A DNA stretch of 6,603 nucleotides from Candidatus Zixiibacteriota bacterium (GTDB lineage: Bacteria > Zixibacteria > MSB-5A5 > WJJR01). The stretch spans positions 1 through 6,603 of the forward strand of contig WJJR01000534.1 of NCBI GenBank assembly GCA_014729565.1. Reading direction: 5' to 3'. Made by a program: the position numbers and the translations under genes. Under the pieces are notes generated by a model. The model saw only the letters and a program-made list of their open reading frames with translations, did no database searches and was not told the origin of the DNA. Every line of letters starts with the position of its first letter. The first letter of the stretch is position 1. Positions 1 through 5,719 of the stretch are shown piece after piece.

Positions 1-1
1 G

Positions 2-79
2 ATCCAGTGGAGCGACGGGCACAACACCGGCCTCTACACGTGGGAGCGGCTGAACGATTTGGCGAAGCTGGTGAAGTAG
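2..79 (+). CDS. DUF971 family protein, C-terminal fragment (cut by window edge)
   Basis: Only the last 25 codons are present, followed by TAG. The peptide begins IQWSDGHNTGLYTWERL, which matches the C-terminal signature of DUF971 (the domain resembling the N-terminal domain of gamma-butyrobetaine hydroxylase). That signature has the form hydrophobic-x-W-S-D-G-H-x-x-G-hydrophobic-Y-x-W-x-x-L. Bacterial DUF971 proteins are usually about 100-130 residues and stand alone or are fused to Mrp/ApbC-type iron-sulfur carriers. Which applies here cannot be seen because the start lies outside the window. The cysteines often found after this motif are absent; the chain ends in LAKLVK. The gene converges on alr with a 29-base gap and no clear terminator hairpin. 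Family membership is well supported by the motif; function is not known. Confidence 0.75.
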   Translation: MQWSDGHNTGLYTWERLNDLAKLVK

Positions 80-108
80 GCTGAGCAGTATTGGCTGATC
101 CGCTGGTT

Positions 109-1305
109 TTAGCGATGCGCCGATTCGGTGACCGCCACCTGCGCTGATTGAGCACGCGCCGCTGATTCGTTCGCATTGACAAGCACGCGCGGCAATCCAT
201 TCCCCAACCGGCAGACCACTTCATAGGGGATCGTGCCCGATCGTTCGGCGAGTTCGAAGGCGGAGATGTGCTTGCTGCCGTCGCGGCCCATGATCGTGAC
301 ACGGTCACCAACTGCGACATCCGGGATTGTCGCCACATCGACAACGGTCATATCCATGCCCACCACGCCGACGATCGGAGCGCGGCGGCCGTGAATCAGC
401 ATATCGGCATTGTTCGAAAAGTGACGCGAATACCCCATGCCGTAGCCGATGGGAACAACGGCCACGTCCATAGGACGTGGCGCCTGGAACGTCTCGCCGT
501 AGTGGATCCATTCGCCTGCTTCCACACGGCGGCAATGCAGCACGTGCGAATAAACCGACATCACGCCGGTCATCGATTGCATGTGCGATGCCGCGCCATT
601 GGTTGATTCGGTGATGGGGCTTTTCGGATCGAGACCGGCATAGATAATCATTCCCGGACGCACCGCGCCGAGATGCGACTGGGCAAATCGCGACAGCGCG
701 TGACTCGATGCCGCATGCACCAGACCGGGGTCGATTCCGGCATCACGCACCGCCTGCACGACTTTCTCGAATCGCTGCAATTGCTGATCGATACTGCTCG
801 AATCACTCGGATCGATACCGCGGAAATGGGTAAACACGCCTCGGATATCGATATGCGGCAGGCTGGCGATCTGCTGCACTTCGGATGCCGCTGCCTGCCA
901 GTCGAGTCCGAGCCGATTGATGCCGGTATTGATCTCAACATGCACGCCCACACTGCCGAAATCCGCTCGGTCACTGATGAGTCGCGCATTTGCAACGCTG
1001 GAGACGGTTGGAGAGAGGCCTGCCTGGATACACGTATCGGTCTCGAAGTCGAGAGGGGGATGCAGCAGGAGGATCTCGCCGGTGATGTCGGCCTCACGTA
1101 GCTCGATTCCCTCCTTCACGGCGGCAACCGCAAAGCGGTCCACGCCCTCCTCCGAGGCGATTTTCCCAACCGATTGTGCGCCATGGCCATACGCATCTGA
1201 TTTGACGATCAGCACGATGCCGCGCCCGTTGCCAATCGCCGCTCGAATGCTGCGGATATTGTGCCGAAGGCTCTCTGCGTCGATCTCTACCCAGGTCTTA
1301 TGCAA
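109..1305 (-). CDS. alr: Alanine racemase (PLP-dependent), divergent
   Basis: Interconverts L- and D-alanine in the cytoplasm, supplying D-Ala for peptidoglycan. The 398 residues match the usual length (about 360-390) plus a short tail. The PLP lysine is Lys35 in VKSDAYGHG. The second catalytic base is Tyr269 in HYGETF, equivalent to Tyr265 of the Geobacillus enzyme. Also present are NTGINRLG (Arg131, equivalent to Arg136), RPGMIIYG-like RPGMIIYAG at 216-224, PIGYGMGYSR and GMDMTVVDV. The fold is an N-terminal TIM barrel (about 1-245) and a C-terminal beta domain. Oddities: the usually carbamylated Lys129 position is Glu124, the Asp of GYxDG is Met290, and the CMDQ motif reads GMDM. The start is TTG: the only nearby ribosome-binding match is GGAG at 1313-1316 (minus strand), 7 bases upstream. 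A YggS- or serine-racemase-like protein is ruled out by length and the C-terminal domain. Confidence 0.95.
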   Translation of the reverse strand: MHKTWVEIDAESLRHNIRSIRAAIGNGRGIVLIVKSDAYGHGAQSVGKIASEEGVDRFAVAAVKEGIELREADITGEILLLHPPLDFETDTCIQAGLSPTVSSVANARLISDRADFGSVGVHVEINTGINRLGLDWQAAASEVQQIASLPHIDIRGVFTHFRGIDPSDSSSIDQQLQRFEKVVQAVRDAGIDPGLVHAASSHALSRFAQSHLGAVRPGMIIYAGLDPKSPITESTNGAASHMQSMTGVMSVYSHVLHCRRVEAGEWIHYGETFQAPRPMDVAVVPIGYGMGYSRHFSNNADMLIHGRRAPIVGVVGMDMTVVDVATIPDVAVGDRVTIMGRDGSKHISAFELAERSGTIPYEVVCRLGNGLPRVLVNANESAARAQSAQVAVTESAHR

Positions 1306-1312
1306 GTGTTGT

Positions 1313-1317
1313 CTCCG
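1313..1317 (-). promoter_or_regulatory. Ribosome binding site of alr (decides a TTG start)
   Basis: On the minus strand this reads CGGAG, with 7 bases between GGAG and the TTG codon at 1303-1305. The codons that follow (HKTWVEIDAESLRHN) match the typical alanine racemase N-terminus, and no ATG or GTG lies closer, so TTG is the best start. Confidence 0.6.
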
Positions 1318-1477
1318 TCTGTCCGGGGCTCCACGTCGATGTGTCCATCACGCCGGACGTGGCGAATCTACAGGCCACACGGTGATCCGACAAGGATGAA
1401 CTCCTCACTAGTATCGTCAATTCTTCTATGCAAGAGAACACGTTCGAGTTCATTCCCCGGAAAGCCGGCTACGCCGG

Positions 1478-1507
1478 TTGACCTTCTGTGACACTCGCGT
1501 GTATCAT
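1478..1507 (+). promoter_or_regulatory. Putative sigma70-type promoter for nth
   Basis: TTGACC at 1478-1483 is a -35 match (5 of 6 bases to TTGACA). It is separated by 18 bases from TATCAT at 1502-1507, a -10 match (4 of 6 to TATAAT). Transcription would begin near 1513-1516, leaving a leader of about 40 bases before the ATG at 1557. The -10 hexamer sits in the spacer of a perfect inverted repeat. This is inferred from consensus only; the organism's own promoter consensus is unknown. Confidence 0.45.
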
Positions 1508-1514
1508 CGCGAGT
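1493..1514. repeat. Perfect inverted repeat flanking the nth -10 box (operator-like)
   Basis: ACTCGCG (1493-1499) and CGCGAGT (1508-1514) are perfect 7-base arms around the 8-base spacer TGTATCAT, which contains the proposed -10 hexamer. A dyad centred on a -10 box is a typical place for a repressor operator, but it could also be an incidental hairpin. No known regulator consensus was recognised. Confidence 0.5.
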
Positions 1515-1516
1515 AC

Positions 1517-1540
1517 CGTATCAGCGGCTTTGCTGATGCG
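1517..1540 (+). promoter_or_regulatory. Leader hairpin upstream of nth
   Basis: ATCAGC (1520-1525) pairs perfectly with GCTGAT (1532-1537). The stem extends outward through a U-G pair, G-C and C-G to 1517 and 1540, giving about 9 pairs with a 6-base loop. If the proposed promoter is used, this lies at the very 5' end of the transcript and ends 6 bases before the Shine-Dalgarno sequence GAGGG (1547-1551). It could stabilise the mRNA or modulate initiation. There is no U-tract, so it is not an attenuator-type terminator. Confidence 0.4.
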
Positions 1541-1556
1541 ATATTTGAGGGATAAG

Positions 1557-2288
1557 ATGCCGCGTGAATCACTGGCCGAGCGCAAGAAGCGAGCCGCACG
1601 GATCGACCGCCGACTGAAGCGGATGTATCCGGCGAAGACGGCGCTGACCCATTCAAATCCCTTTGAATTGCTGGCCGCGACGATCCTGTCGGCGCAGTGC
1701 ACCGATGTGCGTGTCAATGAAGTGCTGCCGCATCTGTTTGCACGCTACAATACGCCGGAGGCAATGGCCCACGCGGATCGAGACGAGTTGGAAGCGATCA
1801 TCCGTCCGACCGGTTTTTTTCGCTCGAAAGCTAAGAGCCTGATGGCGCTGAGCCGTGATTTGCTCGACAAGTACGGCGGCGAAGTGCCTGATTCGATGGA
1901 GGAACTACTCACCTTGCGCGGTGTCGGCCGGAAGACCGCCAATGTGGTTTTGGGAAGTGCGTTTGGCATCGCCACCGGCGTGGTCGTCGATACCCACGTC
2001 GGACGGTTGTCTCGGCGCATGCGGTTCACCCGTCATACCGACCCGGCGAAGGTGGAACGGGACTTGATGCAGATCATCTCTGAGACGGACTGGATTGGCT
2101 TCTCGCATCGGATGATCTGGCACGGTCGCGCGCTCTGTCTGGCGCGCCGGCCGAAATGCGAAGACTGCCCGTTGGTGCCCGATTGTCCGACGGCGGCCGA
2201 TTATCTTCCTGTTGATGTGCCCTTGCGACGGACCCAATCGCGCGCTTCACATCGCACCCGGTCCCGCAAGCGTGCATCGACGCGCTGA
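1557..2288 (+). CDS. nth: Endonuclease III (DNA N-glycosylase/AP lyase)
   Basis: Base-excision repair enzyme that removes oxidised pyrimidines and cleaves abasic sites by beta-elimination. The helix-hairpin-helix is LRGVGRKTANVV (120-131) with catalytic Lys126. The catalytic Asp is Asp145 in VVDTHVGRL. The [4Fe-4S] cluster loop is C194-x6-C201-x2-C204-x5-C210, the exact Nth spacing. The conserved N-terminal NPFELLAATILSAQCTD is at 34-50. Length is 243 residues against 211 in E. coli; most of the excess is a basic Arg/Ser-rich tail (about 224-243). The ATG at 1557 is chosen because GAGGG (1547-1551) lies 5 bases upstream and because it gives a normal N-terminus. A frame-open GTG at 1488 would add 23 hydrophobic residues and has no ribosome binding site. 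MutY is excluded by the catalytic Lys and the length. Confidence 0.96.
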   Translation: MPRESLAERKKRAARIDRRLKRMYPAKTALTHSNPFELLAATILSAQCTDVRVNEVLPHLFARYNTPEAMAHADRDELEAIIRPTGFFRSKAKSLMALSRDLLDKYGGEVPDSMEELLTLRGVGRKTANVVLGSAFGIATGVVVDTHVGRLSRRMRFTRHTDPAKVERDLMQIISETDWIGFSHRMIWHGRALCLARRPKCEDCPLVPDCPTAADYLPVDVPLRRTQSRASHRTRSRKRASTR

Positions 2289-2297
2289 GGCATCGTC

Positions 2298-2326
2298 TTG
2301 CCTGACGGCCGCCTTTGGTGTATCCT
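2298..2326 (+). promoter_or_regulatory. Weak candidate promoter upstream of the DUF309 gene
   Basis: TTGCCT (2298-2303), a 17-base spacer, then TATCCT (2321-2326). Each hexamer matches the sigma70 consensus at 4 of 6 positions. It lies in the 76-base gap after nth, which is large enough for an independent promoter. If real, the DUF309 and downstream genes need not depend on the nth promoter. Confidence 0.3.
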
Positions 2327-2364
2327 GTCACGTCACATGAGAACCATGGTTGCAGTCGTACGTT

Positions 2365-2772
2365 ATGACCGACCCATTCGAGGAAGAAGACGATCACCGG
2401 ACACCGATTGAGTTTTTCGACGATGGGTTCCGTGAGTTCAGTGAGGGATTGTATTTCGAGGCCCATGATACGTGGGAGGAATTCTGGCATCGGCTGCGGG
2501 GACCGGATCGGCGGTTCCTGCAGGCGCTGATTCATCTCGCGGTGGGCGCTTATCACTATGAGAACGGCAACACGAGCGGGGCGCGGAGCCAATGGGGAAA
2601 GTGCCGCGACAAGTTGCGCCCCTATCCCGAGGGTCATTGGGGTGTGGATGCCAGCGAGTGGATCACCTGGATTGAGGCCTATCTGGCCGACCGGTCGCTG
2701 CCGCCGTTTCCGCCGGCCCTGCGGTTCAAACAGAGCGAGTTTCCACCCAATCTCACCATGGCTGCCGGGTGA
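2365..2772 (+). CDS. DUF309 family protein (TTHA0068-like), function unknown
   Basis: A small soluble helical protein of 135 residues with the DUF309 signature. FDDGFREFSEGLYFEAHDTWEEFW (18-41) corresponds to the family pattern of a short helix followed by F-x-E-A-H-x-x-W/L-E-x-x-W. It is followed by GPDRRFLQALIHLAVGAYHYENGN (46-69), and a third helix with GARSQWGKCRDKL. His34 and the Glu cluster (Glu32, Glu38, Glu39) are the best-conserved positions and suggest a polar site, but no activity is established for the family. There is no signal peptide or membrane segment. The ATG at 2365 is chosen because the acidic N-terminus follows it directly, but it has no good ribosome binding site. A TTG at 2350 with a weak GAGA upstream (2339-2342) would add five residues. 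It lies 76 bases after nth and 37 before the lipoprotein gene. Confidence 0.85.
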   Translation: MTDPFEEEDDHRTPIEFFDDGFREFSEGLYFEAHDTWEEFWHRLRGPDRRFLQALIHLAVGAYHYENGNTSGARSQWGKCRDKLRPYPEGHWGVDASEWITWIEAYLADRSLPPFPPALRFKQSEFPPNLTMAAG

Positions 2773-2799
2773 GATCGAAAGTTTCCGATAGACACACAT

Positions 2800-2804
2800 G
2801 AGGA
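2800..2804 (+). promoter_or_regulatory. Ribosome binding site deciding the GTG start of the lipoprotein gene
   Basis: GAGGA at 2800-2804 is followed by 5 bases and then GTG at 2810. The two in-frame upstream codons, ATG at 2798 and ATG at 2804, overlap or precede this site and have no Shine-Dalgarno match of their own. Starting at 2810 gives MKQHRFKKTITS, a compact positively charged signal-peptide n-region. Confidence 0.5.
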
Positions 2805-2809
2805 TGGCC

Positions 2810-4810
2810 GTGAAACAACATCGATTCAAGAAGACGATTACCAGTATTGGCATCATTGTTGGCCTCGCTGTACTGGCGGGATGTGGCGACAGTTCCGAAA
2901 AGCAGCTCAACCAGATTGCCGTCTGGGAGGATCAGGGTTGGACCGCCGACGGGCAGTTGACGAAGTTGATGTTCGAAGGAAATGATGAGGTGCGTGCGCG
3001 CGCCACACTCGCGATGGCCCGTGTCAATGATACGCTGACGATCGATTCGGTGCGGTTGGCGTATCTCAACGACTCCGATCCCAACGTGCGCGCCACGGCG
3101 GCGTTTGTTTACGGCGCCGGGCAGTGGCGCAAAGGCGCCGCCCACGTGGTGGAATCATTGGAGCGGGATGAGGACCCGCAGGTGATTCGCGAAACGCTCC
3201 AGGCGATGATTCGTGTTTACGCGCGCGACGATTATCAAAAGATCTTCCCGTTTCTCCGTCACGACGATCCCGCGATCCGTGCCCAGGGGTTGCTGACATT
3301 GAATGGGCTGAATCGGCGTGACGAAGTCGACTCGCTCGTGCGCATGCTGGATGATCCGGATCGGACCGTACAGTGGTGTGCCCTGTTCACACTTCTCGGC
3401 GCACGGACCGAAGCCGGCGCGGTCGCGGCGCTGCCGTTTCTGCGCGACACCTCCGTGGAAATGCGACGTCTCGCCTACCGGGTGGTGGGGGCCTCGCCCG
3501 ATCTTACCATGAAGGACACTCTCCTTCAGGGGTTGAACGATTCGAATCCGCTGGTTCGCGCATCGGCGGCCGAAGCATTCGGTCTGCAGCCCGACACGAT
3601 CTCGATTGTCAAGACCTATCCGTATCTCGAAACCGAAGAGAATCCGTTGGTGCTGATGAGTCTGCTGAAGGCACTGGGTGATCACTGGCGCGCCGGGATC
3701 GAACCGTACTTGCGGGAATTCATGAAACATAAGGACCCGGGTGTGCGGGCACAGGCGGTGAAAGCGGCCACGCGACGGCTCGACGGCGATTTTGCCGATG
3801 TGATCGCACCGGCGGTCACCGATCCCTCGCCACAGGTACGCATGGCCTGGTGTGAGGCCATCGATAACATTGCGACGTACATTCAATTCGACCGGGAGCC
3901 GTTGCAACCGTATGCCGATTCGTTGACCTTCGACACTGTGCCACGCGTGCGGGCCCGTGCGCTGCAAACCTATCTCACTTTGAATGGGCCGAACAGTGCC
4001 GCGCATTTGAATCGAATCTACAACGACGCGGATCGCTATTGCCAGCAAATGGCGATCAATCTCATCGGCACCTTTCGGTTGCAGATGTATCAGGATTCGC
4101 TGTACGAGTTCTATCCGACCATCATCGATATGTGGCGGCCGGAGTTGAAGTGGGCCATTCTGGCGGCATCGGCAAATATGTCACCGTCGGTCCAACCCAC
4201 ACCCGTGCGCCGTGAAATCTTCACGTGGGGGATTGATGATCCCAACCGGTTGGTGCGGTGGTACAGCATCGCCGTGTGGGAGAAGTTCCGCGAAGATCAC
4301 CGCGACAAACTGGGGACATACAAGACCGATCTGACAGTCGAAAACGTTGACGAATTGCTGCATCCGTATGCAGCCAATCCGCTGGCCCACCTGGAGACCA
4401 CTCGCGGACGCATTACCCTCGAACTCTTGCAGGACCGTGCGCCGCGTGCCGTACGCCGCTTCATCGAGATTGCTCGCGCGGGGATCTACGACGGTTGCTG
4501 GATGAACGATATCCAGCCGGGGAATATCGTCCAAACCGGCGACACCCGAGTCAACGGATGGGGGTTGCCGGGAGAAACGGTGCGCGACGAGCTTCAGCCG
4601 GATCGAGTTGATGCCGGCGATGTGCTCTGGCTGATCAACTCGCGCGATTCGGGGCACGGGGCATTTGGTCTCGTCTTGTCCCGATCGCCGTATCTCGATT
4701 GGCGTTATTCCCGGTTCGCCAAAATCGTTGACGGGCTTGATGTTGCGCGGTCGTTGACGTATTCGGATACGGTCCGCACCGTGACCATCGAAACCCCTGA
4801 TGCCATCTAA
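2810..4810 (+). CDS. Lipoprotein with HEAT-like repeats and degenerate cyclophilin-type PPIase domain
   Basis: 666 residues. Residues 1-24 form a lipoprotein signal peptide (basic n-region, hydrophobic core IGIIVGLAVLAG) ending in the lipobox LAGC. Cys25 would be lipidated; Gly26 at +2 favours the outer membrane in a diderm. From about 50 to 490 there are roughly twelve HEAT-like helical repeats, recognisable by turns such as DSDPNVRATAA, HDDPAIRAQGL, DSNPLVRASAA, HKDPGVRAQAV and DPSPQVRMAW. Residues about 525-666 align with cyclophilins: T-x-G-x-I-T-L-E-L, then AP-x-x-V-x-x-F, NIVQTGD, and LDWRYSRFAKIVDGLDV. The FHR motif is MND (Arg replaced by Asp567) and the QFF motif is AFG (618-620), so isomerase activity is doubtful. 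It probably acts as a periplasm-facing scaffold. An upstream ATG at 2798 would add four residues. Confidence 0.88.
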   Translation: MKQHRFKKTITSIGIIVGLAVLAGCGDSSEKQLNQIAVWEDQGWTADGQLTKLMFEGNDEVRARATLAMARVNDTLTIDSVRLAYLNDSDPNVRATAAFVYGAGQWRKGAAHVVESLERDEDPQVIRETLQAMIRVYARDDYQKIFPFLRHDDPAIRAQGLLTLNGLNRRDEVDSLVRMLDDPDRTVQWCALFTLLGARTEAGAVAALPFLRDTSVEMRRLAYRVVGASPDLTMKDTLLQGLNDSNPLVRASAAEAFGLQPDTISIVKTYPYLETEENPLVLMSLLKALGDHWRAGIEPYLREFMKHKDPGVRAQAVKAATRRLDGDFADVIAPAVTDPSPQVRMAWCEAIDNIATYIQFDREPLQPYADSLTFDTVPRVRARALQTYLTLNGPNSAAHLNRIYNDADRYCQQMAINLIGTFRLQMYQDSLYEFYPTIIDMWRPELKWAILAASANMSPSVQPTPVRREIFTWGIDDPNRLVRWYSIAVWEKFREDHRDKLGTYKTDLTVENVDELLHPYAANPLAHLETTRGRITLELLQDRAPRAVRRFIEIARAGIYDGCWMNDIQPGNIVQTGDTRVNGWGLPGETVRDELQPDRVDAGDVLWLINSRDSGHGAFGLVLSRSPYLDWRYSRFAKIVDGLDVARSLTYSDTVRTVTIETPDAI

Positions 4811-4874
4811 GATGGCTGATTGTACTGCAAATGATTCGACCGGCGGCGCGTTGTACCTTCTTGGGTGAGATGCC

Positions 4875-4879
4875 GGGAG
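4875..4879 (+). promoter_or_regulatory. Ribosome binding site deciding the GTG start of larE
   Basis: GGGAG at 4875-4879 lies 6 bases before GTG at 4886. The longer in-frame GTG at 4865 would place this site inside the coding region and adds seven residues (VRCREYS) with no counterpart expected in LarE. The 75-base gap from the lipoprotein stop codon shows no convincing promoter. Confidence 0.55.
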
Positions 4880-4885
4880 TATAGC

Positions 4886-5719
4886 GTGACCGTCGTGCCA
4901 CAAACCAGCAAGACAGAGCGATCTGCCTCGGAGCAGAAAGAGCAGCGTCTCATCGAACGGATTCGTTCATTCGGTTCGGTGATCGTGGCGTATTCCGGCG
5001 GCGTCGACTCCACCTATCTGGCGTCGGTTGCCCACGACGCCTTGGGTCATCAGGCGCTGATCGCCACCGCACAGTCGCCATCGTTGGCACAGGCTGAATT
5101 CGAAGATGCGCAACGGATGGCCGCCGAGCGCGGCTGGAACTTTCGCGTTGTCCGCACGCACGAAGCCGATGATGACCGGTGGCTGAGCAACGATTCACAG
5201 CGTTGCTTCTTCTGCAAGAATGAATTGTTCAACGTGCTGGGAGCCATCGCCGCGCACGAGGGATTCGACACGATTCTCTATGGTGCGATTCCCGAAGATC
5301 GGGGTGACGTACGCCCCGGACATCAGGCGGCGCATGAACACGGTGCACAGGCGCCCCTGATCGATGTCGGCTTGAGCAAAGGTGAGATTCGGGAACTGTC
5401 CAGGCGGCGCGGATTACCAACATGGGACAAACCGCAGGCGGCTTGCCTGGCATCACGATTTCCCACCGGAACGAGGATTACCGTGACGGATTTAGGACAG
5501 GTGGACCGTGCCGAGGCGGCGCTGACGGCTTATGGGTTCAGCGGGCACCGTGTGCGTCATCACAATGACATCGCGCGCATCGAGCTGCAGCCCCACGATT
5601 GGCCCCGCATGGGCGATGAGGAGATTCGTGCCAGTGTCGTGGCCTCGTTGAAATCGATTGGATACCAACACGTAACCGTCGATCTGGCGGGGTACAAACC
5701 GGCCGGGCAGAATACATAA
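4886..5719 (+). CDS. larE: LarE, ATP-dependent sulfur transferase of nickel-pincer cofactor synthesis
   Basis: Adenylates pyridinium-3,5-biscarboxylic acid mononucleotide (the LarB product) and replaces the carboxylate oxygens with sulfur, giving the bisthiocarboxylic acid form. It acts in the cytoplasm. 277 residues, the usual LarE length. The PP-loop ATP site is VAYSGGVDST (34-43). Family motifs follow: RCFFCKNELF (106-115), LYGAIPEDRGDVRPG (131-145), SKGEIRELSRRRGLPTWDKP (164-183) and ACLASRFPTGTRIT (186-199). Cys187 occupies the conserved ACLASR cysteine, probably the sulfur-handling one. Together with Cys107 and Cys110 it gives three cysteines, resembling the iron-sulfur-dependent LarE class rather than the single-cysteine Lactobacillus type. 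This class assignment is an inference. A GMP synthetase or NAD synthetase is excluded by the ACLASR and RCxxCK motifs. It sits directly before larB, almost certainly in one transcript. Confidence 0.93.
   Translation: MTVVPQTSKTERSASEQKEQRLIERIRSFGSVIVAYSGGVDSTYLASVAHDALGHQALIATAQSPSLAQAEFEDAQRMAAERGWNFRVVRTHEADDDRWLSNDSQRCFFCKNELFNVLGAIAAHEGFDTILYGAIPEDRGDVRPGHQAAHEHGAQAPLIDVGLSKGEIRELSRRRGLPTWDKPQAACLASRFPTGTRITVTDLGQVDRAEAALTAYGFSGHRVRHHNDIARIELQPHDWPRMGDEEIRASVVASLKSIGYQHVTVDLAGYKPAGQNT

Noticed and set aside
80..108. Possible bidirectional terminator between the DUF971 gene and alr
   Set aside because: No stable inverted repeat is visible in the 29-base gap; the TTTT at 107-110 is not preceded by a stem.
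1436..1445. GAACACGTTC near-palindrome, reminiscent of a Gram-positive LexA box
   Set aside because: The LexA half-sites GAAC and GTTC need a 4-base spacer; here it is 2, so it does not match the consensus.
1298..1453. 51-codon minus-strand frame upstream of alr whose stop overlaps the alr TTG start
   Set aside because: Weak start context (GGGG too close to the ATG), no recognisable motif, low-complexity composition. The stop/start overlap is suggestive of coupling but is not enough to call a gene.
1488..1556. Longer nth reading frame from GTG at 1488, adding a hydrophobic signal-like N-terminus
   Set aside because: No ribosome binding site precedes 1488. The stretch carries the promoter-like -10, dyad and leader hairpin, and ATG 1557 has a good GAGGG site and gives a normal Nth N-terminus.
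2337..2411. 24-codon frame (ATG at 2337) overlapping the start of the DUF309 gene
   Set aside because: Too short, Arg-rich out-of-frame translation with no family signal. Could be a leader peptide, but nothing supports it.
3155..4048. Long antisense open frames inside the lipoprotein, alr and larB genes
   Set aside because: They are out-of-frame shadows of GC-rich coding sequence, rich in Arg/His/Pro, with no recognisable motif. The opposite frames have strong family matches.
4820..4856. Two TTGTAC hexamers (4820-4825 and 4851-4856) as possible -35 boxes for larE
   Set aside because: Neither has an acceptable -10 at 16-18 bases; the sequence there is GC-rich.
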